Positions 1-5,681 of a stretch of DNA of 6,196 bases are shown in pieces (the stretch's first letter is position 1; each line of letters opens with the position of its first letter). The notes under the pieces were generated by a model, which was not told where the DNA came from, did no database searches, and saw only the letters and a list, made by a program, of their open reading frames with translations. Origin of the DNA: Pseudomonadota bacterium (lineage in GTDB: Bacteria; Pseudomonadota; Gammaproteobacteria; Burkholderiales; Ferrovaceae); contig JAJZHC010000086.1 in NCBI GenBank assembly GCA_021804705.1, forward strand, positions 1-6,196, given 5' to 3'. Position numbers and translations under genes: made by a program.

Positions 1-219
1 TGGGTAGATCTGGCTGACAGCGCGCCGGCATCCGGAGTCCCTGCTGTACACCACGAGCATTGCGCCCTGTGCGGTTGCCTTGCCGCAGACCTGCCAACCA
101 CGGTGCCAAGGTTTGCCGCAAGCACCGAATCCCGGTCCACTTTCATTGCCGAGCGTCCGCGCATCGGACATGAACATGAAACAGCTCTCCTGCCGCTCTC
201 GCGTGCTCCCCCGCGCTGA
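1..219 (+). CDS. DUF2946-like protein, C-terminal fragment (5' end outside window)
   Basis: An open frame enters from the left edge in frame 1 and stops at TGA 217-219, leaving 72 visible residues. They include a His/Cys cluster, VHHEHCALCGC (residues 16-26), and the frame ends in SRAPPR. A short Cys/His segment followed by a low-complexity tail ending in R-x-P-P is typical of DUF2946, a family of small exported proteins of unknown function often found near copper and TonB-receptor genes in proteobacteria. That assignment is from memory of the family, not a search. It lies 71 bp upstream of the beta-barrel gene on the same strand and probably belongs to the same operon. The Cys/His cluster could bind metal, but this is inference. 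The start, signal peptide and promoter are off-window. The alternative is a spurious open frame, but the family-like features and the downstream context argue for a real gene. Confidence 0.6.
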   Translation, partial: WVDLADSAPASGVPAVHHEHCALCGCLAADLPTTVPRFAASTESRSTFIAERPRIGHEHETALLPLSRAPPR

Positions 220-290
220 CCTGAACAGCGCGTCAAGGTTGTTTGCCTTGCAAACGATCCATGGGTATCCAAAGCGAGGGGGAGTAGTAC
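220..290 (+). other. intergenic spacer with overlapping inverted repeats
   Basis: This is the only sizeable non-coding gap in the window. It holds the perfect dyad GTTTGC-CTT-GCAAAC (241-255). Allowing G-U pairs, the stem extends to 237-259, giving about ten base pairs with a three-base loop. A second dyad, CAAGG (234-238) with CCTTG (246-250), overlaps it, so the two folds exclude each other. No T-run follows, so this is not a standard terminator. I see no convincing -35/-10 pair. It could be an operator, an RNA processing site or an attenuator-like fold; none can be decided from sequence alone. Confidence 0.4.
276..284 (+). promoter_or_regulatory. ribosome binding site for the beta-barrel gene
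   Basis: GAGGGGGAG is purine-rich and ends 6 bases before ATG 291. It supports that start over later in-frame ATGs such as codon 16, and the chosen start gives a complete signal peptide. Confidence 0.65.
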
Positions 291-1229
291 ATGCAAAACG
301 CGTACTGCCGGCTTCACGGCGTCCTGATATTCGTAATGCTGCTGGCAGCGGGCCAGCCATTGCAGGCTCATGCCTGTGCCTGCGGTTGTGGCATGTTCGA
401 CGTGGGCATGCCAGGGCTGGGCCTGCCCAGTGCCGCCGGTGGCAGCATCAACATCCAGGACACGCTGCTTGACCAGAACAGCGCCATGCAGGGGAGTCAC
501 CGCATTCCTCTTAGCCAGAGTCCGGACCAGAATATCCAGACCAATTTTCTCAATCTGAATGCGCAGTACACTTTCAACCATGAATGGGGCGTCATGGCCA
601 TGGTGCCCTACTGGCAAAGAAGTTTTGATACCAACACCAATTTTGGCGGCGGAGCTCCTGATGTGGTCAACCACAGGGTCAACACCCTCTCGGATGTGCG
701 GATCATGGGCATGTACACCGGATTTTCTCCTGACATGTCCAGCGGGCTGATTTTTGGTCTGAAGCTGCCCACGGGAACCTACACGGCATCGGGTTTTGAT
801 CGTGATACCCAACCCGGCACCGGCAGCACGGATTTGCTTCTGGGCGGGTACCAGGTAGGACAGGAGCGCACCTGGGGCTGGTACGCACAGGGGATGCTGC
901 GCAGTGCGGTGGCCACGCGTGATGGCTATCGTCCTGGTAATAGCCTGCAACTGGTTCTGGGAATGCATTACGATGCCAATCCTTATGATGAAGACCTGAT
1001 TCCGCTTTTGCAGATCAATGGCACGGTGCGCAATGCAGATTCGGGCAGCCAAAGTGATCCGGTCAACAGCGGATCGAAAACACTGTATCTATCCCCTGGG
1101 GCACTCTACAATCTGACCAAAAACCTTCAGGTCAACGCGCTGCTGTACTTGCCACTGGTGCGGGAAGTCAACGGCATCCAGCTGGTACCCAACCAGATCG
1201 TCAGCGCCGGACTGACCTACAGTTTTTAA
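291..1229 (+). CDS. outer-membrane beta-barrel protein (Phenol_MetA_deg/'transporter'-like) with N-terminal Cys motif
   Basis: A 312-residue exported protein. Residues 1-26 form a signal peptide (hydrophobic core about 11-24, probable cleavage at LQA or AHA). The mature chain then begins with CACGCGMFDVG, containing Cys29, Cys31 and Cys33. The rest shows alternating polar/aromatic strands, the segments GLKLPTGTY and QPGTGSTDLLLGGY, and a terminal Phe in GLTYSF, the usual signal for outer-membrane barrel assembly. The GLKLPTG and QPGTGSTD blocks resemble the Phenol_MetA_deg family of putative outer-membrane channels (from memory). There is no good lipobox before Cys29, so it is probably not a lipoprotein. 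The gene is followed after 11 bp by the thioredoxin gene, and the copper chaperone follows that. A role in moving or sensing copper at the outer membrane is inferred from this context only; substrate and direction are unknown. Confidence 0.85.
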   Translation: MQNAYCRLHGVLIFVMLLAAGQPLQAHACACGCGMFDVGMPGLGLPSAAGGSINIQDTLLDQNSAMQGSHRIPLSQSPDQNIQTNFLNLNAQYTFNHEWGVMAMVPYWQRSFDTNTNFGGGAPDVVNHRVNTLSDVRIMGMYTGFSPDMSSGLIFGLKLPTGTYTASGFDRDTQPGTGSTDLLLGGYQVGQERTWGWYAQGMLRSAVATRDGYRPGNSLQLVLGMHYDANPYDEDLIPLLQINGTVRNADSGSQSDPVNSGSKTLYLSPGALYNLTKNLQVNALLYLPLVREVNGIQLVPNQIVSAGLTYSF

Positions 1230-1234
1230 GGAGG
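1228..1234 (+). promoter_or_regulatory. strong Shine-Dalgarno overlapping upstream stop codon
   Basis: AAGGAGG shares its first two bases with the TAA stop (1227-1229) of the barrel gene and sits 6 bases before ATG 1241. It fixes the thioredoxin start and suggests coupled translation of the two genes. Confidence 0.85.
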
Positions 1235-1240
1235 CTGCAA

Positions 1241-1753
1241 ATGAAGGGTTTGAATGGGGTGCCAGCCTTGCTTGTGGTCCTGGCCCTGGCAGCAGTGATT
1301 TGCACACCGGCGCGAGCTATCGAGGAAGGGGCGCCGGCACCCGGGTACGAAATCCATTTGTTGAACGGCCAACCCTTTGGCATCAGTGAGGGCTCTGGCA
1401 AGGTGGTTTTGCTGCATTTTTGGGCAAGCTGGTGTGTGCCTTGCCGGGAAGAGATGCCGGCCATGGAGCGTTACTATCAAAAGCATCACCAGGAAGGGCT
1501 TGAGCTCATCGCCATCAGCATGGACGATGCCGAAGACCTGCAAAAGGCGCGCGACATCATGAAGGGCTACAGTTTTCCCGGTGCCTGGATTCGTGATGCC
1601 AAGGTCAAGGGTTACGGGCGGATCTGGCGTATTCCGCTGTCTTTTGTCATCGATCGCAAGGGCATATTGCGCCGCGATGCCTGGGATGGTGATGCAGGCA
1701 TCGACGAGGCAACCCTGGACAAGACGATCACCCCCTTGTTATCTCACCCATGA
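1241..1753 (+). CDS. periplasmic TlpA/ResA-type thiol:disulfide oxidoreductase
   Basis: A 170-residue protein with a signal peptide (residues 1-26, cleavage after ARA) and a thioredoxin-like fold of the AhpC-TSA/Redoxin kind. The active site is WCVPC (Trp64, Cys65, Cys68) in the context HFWASWCVPCREEMP, and the expected cis-proline is Pro132 in WRIPLSF. The segment VIDRKGILRR matches the conserved strand ending of TlpA and ResA proteins. Such proteins usually act as periplasmic reductants for cytochrome c maturation or for the Cys pairs of copper-delivery proteins such as Sco and CoxB. Its position directly before a PCu(A)C chaperone favours a copper-related role. The target here is inferred; candidates include the Cys cluster of the neighbouring barrel or a Sco protein encoded elsewhere. 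A signal-anchor rather than a cleaved form is possible. Fold and class are clear; the specific target is not. Confidence 0.92.
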   Translation: MKGLNGVPALLVVLALAAVICTPARAIEEGAPAPGYEIHLLNGQPFGISEGSGKVVLLHFWASWCVPCREEMPAMERYYQKHHQEGLELIAISMDDAEDLQKARDIMKGYSFPGAWIRDAKVKGYGRIWRIPLSFVIDRKGILRRDAWDGDAGIDEATLDKTITPLLSHP

Positions 1754-1760
1754 TTACATC

Positions 1761-1768
1761 AGGAGAGG
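1761..1768 (+). promoter_or_regulatory. ribosome binding site that sets the PCu(A)C start
   Basis: AGGAGAGG lies 4 bases before ATG 1773 (core AGGAG is 7 bases away). The open frame runs further upstream to 1581 inside the thioredoxin gene, but this site and the signal peptide after 1773 show that the true start is 1773. Confidence 0.85.
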
Positions 1769-1772
1769 CTTC

Positions 1773-2270
1773 ATGAAGCGATATTTCGTAATGACTGGCG
1801 CGGCCTTGCTGTTGTGCGGGGCCATGTCAGGTGTTGTGCAAGCCGAGCCAGTACGGCAGCAAGCGCTGGTGATTGACGGTGTTTATGCGCGGGCTACAGT
1901 ACCTGGTCAGACAGTGGGGGCTGCCTATCTCATCATCGAGAATAACGGGGATGTTTCTGACCGTCTGGTGTTCGCTTCAAGTCCCGTAGCGCACAGGGTA
2001 GTCCTGCATAGCAGCCAGATGGAGCAGGGCATGGCCCACATGCAGCATGAAAAGAGTCTGGAAATTCCTGCCCACGGCCGCATCGTCTTGAAACCGGGGG
2101 GGCTGCACTTGATGCTGGAAGATTTGAAGCAACCGTTGCAGGAAGGCCAGTCGCTTTCCATGAAGCTGAAATTCGAACGTTCCGGCGAGGTGGAAGTGGC
2201 GCTTCCGGTCCAACCCGTCATGGCAGAAGAACCGATGGGAAAAGCGATGCACCACGACATGATGCACTAG
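1773..2270 (+). CDS. periplasmic PCu(A)C copper chaperone
   Basis: A 165-residue exported protein with a signal peptide (residues 1-24, VVQA then E). The mature domain opens with VYARATVPGQTVGAAYLIIENNG, the usual PCu(A)C (DUF461) start. It carries the complete copper(I) site H-x10-M-x21-H-x-M as His79, Met90, His112 and Met114, with LKPGGLHLML around the last two. Family members hand copper(I) in the periplasm to the CuA site of cytochrome oxidase, or to Sco, and some support cbb3 oxidase assembly. The C-terminus adds a His/Met-rich tail, MGKAMHHDMMH (155-165), a likely second copper site like the tails seen in some family members. It is the last gene of the plus-strand cluster, 19 bp after the thioredoxin stop. 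Its own stop overlaps the convergent gene's stop. Function of the domain is known; the recipient oxidase is not in the window. Confidence 0.93.
   Translation: MKRYFVMTGAALLLCGAMSGVVQAEPVRQQALVIDGVYARATVPGQTVGAAYLIIENNGDVSDRLVFASSPVAHRVVLHSSQMEQGMAHMQHEKSLEIPAHGRIVLKPGGLHLMLEDLKQPLQEGQSLSMKLKFERSGEVEVALPVQPVMAEEPMGKAMHHDMMH
2267..2270. other. shared convergent stop codons (CTAG)
   Basis: The palindrome CTAG provides TAG at 2268-2270 for the plus-strand copper chaperone and TAG (complement of 2267-2269) for the minus-strand BKACE gene. The genes thus overlap by 4 bp tail to tail, with no intergenic terminator. Confidence 0.9.
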
Positions 2271-3088
2271 GCAAACATTTCCCTGATCTGTCGTGCCTGG
2301 GCAAGTGAACGCCCCAGGCGGCGTGCGTTTTCTGCCGCCAGCGACACCAGTTCGGCGTTGTCCCGTGCCGTACGGCCATCGGGCAGTTGCAGGTTGTTTT
2401 CAAACCCCGTGCGCACATGCCCCGACAGCGCCGCGGCGGCCGTAAGACAGGCGCTTTCCATTGAACCGAACGCACAAACGGCCCAGGGTGATGGTACGGT
2501 GAGCGTCTGCAGGAAAGGCAGCAGGTCGCGCGGGTCGCTTTGCTGTCCGTTACTGTAGCGGCCCAGCACAAACAACAAAAAATCGCGTGATGGAGGCAAT
2601 ACCCCGCGCTGGCACAACGCCTGATAGCGCGCCAGTTCATCAGCCGAGTACAGGATGATCTGCGCCATGATGCCTTCCTGGTGCAACCATTCAAAGAATG
2701 GCGCGGCCAGCACTTCTGATGCCTCATCTGGAATGAGTTCGCGAATGGCTACAGAAACCGCCTCGGGGCGCACTTCCCGTATCACTGCCATTTGCACTTC
2801 GGGTGAGTAGATGCGGGCAGCTTCCGAGGTAATCTGGATGACGAGTTCATCTCCCACTGCCTTGCGGATGGCCGCCGTTGCATCCCGGTATGCCGTTGCA
2901 TCCAGAAGATGGCGGCCAGCGGCATCGCGCACGTGCAGGTGGATCATGCTGGCTTCGGCCCTGAGGCAGGATTTTGCCGTCTCGGCCAGTTCTTTGGCAC
3001 TCAAGGGCACTTGTGGATGATCCTGATGGGTTTTGAAGGCACCGTTGGGGGCAACGGTCAGGATCAGCGGTTCCCAGGTGGCGCTCAT
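2267..3088 (-). CDS. beta-keto acid cleavage enzyme (BKACE, DUF849 family)
   Basis: A 273-residue cytoplasmic enzyme of normal family length. The family cleaves a beta-keto acid with acetyl-CoA to give a new acyl-CoA plus acetoacetate, using a divalent metal. The founding member is Kce, the 3-keto-5-aminohexanoate cleavage enzyme of lysine fermentation. Visible features are the N-terminal EPLILTVAPNGA strand, the metal-binding H-x-H at His50 and His52 in MIHLHVRD, the third ligand Glu230 in GHVRTGFENN, and FVLGRYSNGQ at 173-182. The PNGA, VAIREL and IILYSADE segments point to a subgroup other than Kce itself, so its substrate should not be copied from Kce. It is the last gene after an ABC importer, starting 3 bp after the ATPase stop with no good ribosome binding site, so it is probably translationally coupled. 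Family is confident; substrate unknown. Confidence 0.9.
   Translation of the reverse strand: MSATWEPLILTVAPNGAFKTHQDHPQVPLSAKELAETAKSCLRAEASMIHLHVRDAAGRHLLDATAYRDATAAIRKAVGDELVIQITSEAARIYSPEVQMAVIREVRPEAVSVAIRELIPDEASEVLAAPFFEWLHQEGIMAQIILYSADELARYQALCQRGVLPPSRDFLLFVLGRYSNGQQSDPRDLLPFLQTLTVPSPWAVCAFGSMESACLTAAAALSGHVRTGFENNLQLPDGRTARDNAELVSLAAENARRLGRSLAQARQIREMFA
2295..2339 (+). terminator. possible weak terminator hairpin inside the convergent gene's 3' end
   Basis: Twenty-four bases past the chaperone stop, GCCTGGG (2295-2301) pairs with CCCAGGC (2313-2319) around an 11-base loop, and a TTTT run lies at 2328-2331. A second overlapping dyad is GGCGGC (2317-2322) with GCCGCC (2334-2339). 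The T-run is 8 bases from the first stem and too short for a canonical intrinsic terminator, and the bases also encode BKACE. It is a candidate 3' end for the copper operon, nothing firmer. Confidence 0.2.
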
Positions 3089-3091
3089 GGT

Positions 3092-3886
3092 TCAGTCCGT
3101 GGTCAGGGCGCGTCGTTCAGCATCTTCATGGCGCGCCTGCTCGGAAGAAACGAGTTCGGACAGGTCGCGCTTGAGCTTATTGAACTCGGGAGAGGCCGAA
3201 TCGCGTGGTCGAGGCAGGGTGACGCGAATGTCCTGTTTAATCGTGCCTGGGCGATACGTCATGACCACGATGCGGTCTGCGAGGAAAATGGACTCTTCGA
3301 TGCTATGGGTTACGAACAGCACCGTCTTGCCCAATTCAGACCAGATGCGCAGAAGCTCGTCCTGCAAGGAGCGGCGTGTGAGCGCATCGAGCGCGCCGAA
3401 GGGTTCGTCCATTAACAGGATGGGTGAATCCAGTGCGAGAATCCGGGCAATGGCCACGCGCTGGCGCATGCCCCCGGAAAGGTCCCTGGGGAAGCGTTCG
3501 GAAAACTCGGAAAGTTTCAACAGTTTCAACAACGCATCGACCCTGCTGCGGATGTCGGCTTTGGGCAGTTTCTTGATCTCAAGACCAAATCCCACGTTCT
3601 GTGCCACGGTCATCCAGGGAAAAAGCGCATATTCCTGGAAGACCATGCCACGGTCCGGCCCTGGCTGGGTGACTGCCTGGCCGTTGACCTTGATCAAGCC
3701 CTGGCTGGGCAGGGAGAAACCCGCAACGGCATTGAGCAGCGTGGATTTGCCGCACCCCGAGGGTCCCAGCAGGCAGACAAATTCGCCTTTCCTGATCTCA
3801 AGGTTGATGTCCTGCAGGGCCACCACAACACCATGGGGAGTCGGGAAAGTCTTGTTGACGCCCGAGATGACGATGCTCGAATCCAT
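3092..3886 (-). CDS. NitT/TauT-type ABC transporter ATP-binding protein
   Basis: A 264-residue ATPase of the nitrate/sulfonate/taurine importer class (NrtD, SsuB, TauB relatives). All nucleotide-binding motifs are intact: Walker A GPSGCGKST (41-49), Q-loop Gln84 in VFQEYALFPW, signature LSGGMRQR (136-143), Walker B ILLMDEP (156-162), D-loop GALD (164-167) and H-loop His194 in FVTHS. The phrase PGPDRGMVFQEYALFPWMTV is characteristic of this class. It powers uptake through the permease encoded just upstream, whose stop lies 4 bp before this start. A GGAG (3897-3900 on the minus strand) sits 10 bases from the ATG. The substrate cannot be told from an ATPase of this type. Nothing appears broken. 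Confidence 0.95.
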   Translation of the reverse strand: MDSSIVISGVNKTFPTPHGVVVALQDINLEIRKGEFVCLLGPSGCGKSTLLNAVAGFSLPSQGLIKVNGQAVTQPGPDRGMVFQEYALFPWMTVAQNVGFGLEIKKLPKADIRSRVDALLKLLKLSEFSERFPRDLSGGMRQRVAIARILALDSPILLMDEPFGALDALTRRSLQDELLRIWSELGKTVLFVTHSIEESIFLADRIVVMTYRPGTIKQDIRVTLPRPRDSASPEFNKLKRDLSELVSSEQARHEDAERRALTTD

Positions 3887-3890
3887 GGGT

Positions 3891-4706
3891 TCAGTGCTCC
3901 AGGCCGCGGTGCCACCGCAACAGGTGGTTGTTGAGCAGGCTCATGGCCTGATCAATGGCCAGGCCGATGAGGCCGATGGTCAACATGCCGGCAATGATTT
4001 TGTCGGACCAGAAATATTCGCGGGCTTCAAGAATGCGAAACCCCAGGCCATTATTAACGGCAATCATCTCGGCCACGATGACCACGATGAAGGCCGTGCC
4101 AATGCCAATGCGCATCCCGGTCAGGATGTAGGGCGTTGAAGCCGGCAAAATCACACGCAGAAAAATGGTACTGCGCGATGCACCCAGATTTCGTGCAGCG
4201 CGCAGAAAAATACCGTCCACTGCCTGCACGCCTGCGATGGTGTTCATCAGGACGGGAAAAAACGCGCCGATGGCAATCAAAAAGATGGCGGGCGGATTAC
4301 CCAGGCCAAACCACAGGATGGACAGGGGAATATAGGCAATTGGCGGGATGGGGCGCAGGATTTGCAGGAGCGGGTTGCACAACTGGTGGATTTGGCGGCT
4401 TGCACCCATCAGCAGGCCCATAGGCAGTGCCAGCAAGGTGCCCATAATAAATCCCGCCAGAACCCGATACAGGCTGCCCATGGCGTCCTGAATCAACTCT
4501 CCGGATAGCAACCAGGTTAGACGACTACCCGAATCGGGATCGTAAGGCTGTTGCGGTGCGAGGTATTCCCACCATTTGATGGCCACGGCGTGAGGGGGTG
4601 GAAGCACTTTGGCATTGACCCAACCCAACAGGCCCACAGTCTCCCACAATCCCAGTATTGCCAGTATCAGCAGAACCCCCTTGAAGCGTTGCGAACCTTC
4701 CGTCAT
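3891..4706 (-). CDS. NitT/TauT-type ABC transporter permease
   Basis: A 271-residue inner-membrane protein of the SsuC/TauC/NrtB permease class. Hydrophobic segments fall at about 9-29, 80-101, 113-134, 138-160, 200-218 and 238-257. The cytoplasmic EAA loop that contacts the ATPase is RAARNLGASRSTIFLRVILP (169-188), with the conserved Gly175. LRPIPPIAYIPLSILWFGLG (117-136) is the family hallmark. A hydrophilic stretch at about 48-72, between the first and second segments, should lie on the periplasmic side and seems rather long, which may reflect the partner binding protein. The start ATG overlaps the binding protein stop as ATGA (4703-4706), and no Shine-Dalgarno is visible, which points to translational coupling. 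Class is clear; the ligand is not. Confidence 0.93.
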   Translation of the reverse strand: MTEGSQRFKGVLLILAILGLWETVGLLGWVNAKVLPPPHAVAIKWWEYLAPQQPYDPDSGSRLTWLLSGELIQDAMGSLYRVLAGFIMGTLLALPMGLLMGASRQIHQLCNPLLQILRPIPPIAYIPLSILWFGLGNPPAIFLIAIGAFFPVLMNTIAGVQAVDGIFLRAARNLGASRSTIFLRVILPASTPYILTGMRIGIGTAFIVVIVAEMIAVNNGLGFRILEAREYFWSDKIIAGMLTIGLIGLAIDQAMSLLNNHLLRWHRGLEH

Positions 4707-5671
4707 GGTTTGATGCCCAAGGTATTCTTCGCGGCTTCCAGCAGGTCGGTTTTAACGAAGTCACGCGCCACAGGTGGGGCCGACATCTTGCCGATGCCAT
4801 ATTTGAACATGGTGTCTGCAGTACGCTGGATATGTTCTGGCGTAATGTTGTAGGAATAGGGCGAATTGGCCATGGCGGCCTGAAATTCCTCTCTCGAAAG
4901 CTGATGTTTGAAAATGGCATCGCGCACATATTTCTCGGCCAGCTGCGGGTGGTCGATGAAGGTCTTGGTTGCGAGCACGAAGCATTGCATGAACTTTTGC
5001 GCCAGGGGCTTGTTGGCATAAAACTTCTCCGTCATGACCAGCGTGCGGATGGGTTCGCCAATGGGCGTATCGTAGGGTTTCATCATCTCTGTACCCCAGC
5101 CCTGAGCCAGCGCCTGGGAAGAATAGGGCTCGCTTTGCATGATGGCATCGACGTTCTTTTGCATCAGGGCCTGGTTGAGGTCGGGGTAGGCCAGGTAGAT
5201 CAGCTGAACATCCTTGCCAGGCTGATCGGACCAGGTCATTTTATGTTGGGCGAGTTCAGCCACCAGCAATACTTCCTGGATGCCGCCGCGGGTCACGCCT
5301 ACTTTTCTGGATTTGAGGCTTTCGATGGTTTTGAGGTGAAGGTCGGTCCTGCTAAGCAAGCGGGCGCCTCCACGGGCAAATCCAGCCACAATGACAATGG
5401 GCACTCCATTGGCACGTCCCGAAATGGCGGCTTCTGAAGCTGTGGCGCCCACGTCAAGTTCATCTGCAATCATGGCTTGCATGATGTCCGGGCCTTTGGC
5501 GAACAGGCGTTCTTCCACCTTGAGGCCGCATTTGGGGGCGATTTCCTTGATGTAGCCCACCGCGCCAAAGTGCGCAAGCTTGAGATTACCCAGGCGCACC
5601 ACGTCTTCGGCCTGAAGTGGACTCATTGCCAACAACGATACCGAAATCAGAAAACCCTGCAACCAACGCAT
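4703..5671 (-). CDS. periplasmic substrate-binding protein of NitT/TauT ABC importer
   Basis: A 322-residue protein with a signal peptide, MRWLQGFLISVSLLAMSPLQA, then EDVVRLGN. The mature chain has the two-lobed binding protein pattern of the NMT1/SsuA/NrtA class: DIMQAMIADELDVGATASEAA and ANGVPIVIVAGFARGGARLLSR near the N-lobe, LKSRKVGVTRGGIQEVL at the lobe boundary, and AYPDLNQALMQKNVDAIMQSEPYSSQA in the C-lobe. There is no lipobox, so it should be a soluble periplasmic protein. I chose the start at 5671 because a GAGGT sits 5 bases upstream and the signal peptide begins there. ATG 5683, which overlaps the PabBC stop, is an in-frame alternative that would add four residues (MRYD). The ligand could be a sulfonate, an amide, a pyrimidine precursor or an organic acid; the terminal BKACE gene favours a compound leading to a beta-keto acid, by inference. 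Confidence 0.9.
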   Translation of the reverse strand: MRWLQGFLISVSLLAMSPLQAEDVVRLGNLKLAHFGAVGYIKEIAPKCGLKVEERLFAKGPDIMQAMIADELDVGATASEAAISGRANGVPIVIVAGFARGGARLLSRTDLHLKTIESLKSRKVGVTRGGIQEVLLVAELAQHKMTWSDQPGKDVQLIYLAYPDLNQALMQKNVDAIMQSEPYSSQALAQGWGTEMMKPYDTPIGEPIRTLVMTEKFYANKPLAQKFMQCFVLATKTFIDHPQLAEKYVRDAIFKHQLSREEFQAAMANSPYSYNITPEHIQRTADTMFKYGIGKMSAPPVARDFVKTDLLEAAKNTLGIKP

Positions 5672-5676
5672 GTCAT

Positions 5677-5681
5677 ACCTC
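5677..5681 (-). promoter_or_regulatory. ribosome binding site for the substrate-binding protein
   Basis: GAGGT on the minus strand lies 5 bases before ATG 5671 and overlaps the PabBC stop TGA (5680-5682). It favours 5671 over ATG 5683 as the start and links translation to the upstream gene. Confidence 0.6.

Noticed and set aside
220..290. Sigma-70 promoter or MerR-type copper operator in the spacer
   Set aside because: No -35/-10 pair with acceptable matches and spacing, and the dyad does not fit the CueR-type operator pattern I know. Only the inverted repeats are reported.
375..377. Cys29 of the barrel protein as a lipoprotein attachment site
   Set aside because: The preceding residues AHA do not fit the lipobox, which needs a Leu-like residue at -3; signal peptidase I cleavage is more likely.
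80..472. Plus-strand open frame of 130 codons overlapping the DUF2946 fragment and the barrel start
   Set aside because: It lies out of frame with two better-supported genes and lacks a ribosome binding site and recognisable features.
1581..1772. Extended N-terminus for the copper chaperone from an upstream ATG inside the thioredoxin gene
   Set aside because: The extra 64 residues read the thioredoxin gene in another frame, and the strong ribosome binding site and signal peptide place the start at 1773.
3033..4139. Long plus-strand open frame of 368 codons opposite the ABC genes
   Set aside because: It is antisense to an ATPase with every motif intact and to the permease. Its translation is Ser/Arg-rich with no recognisable domain, as expected for the shadow of a high-G+C gene.
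4832..5437. Plus-strand open frame of 201 codons opposite the binding protein gene
   Set aside because: It is antisense to a clear binding protein and contains no recognisable motif or start signal.
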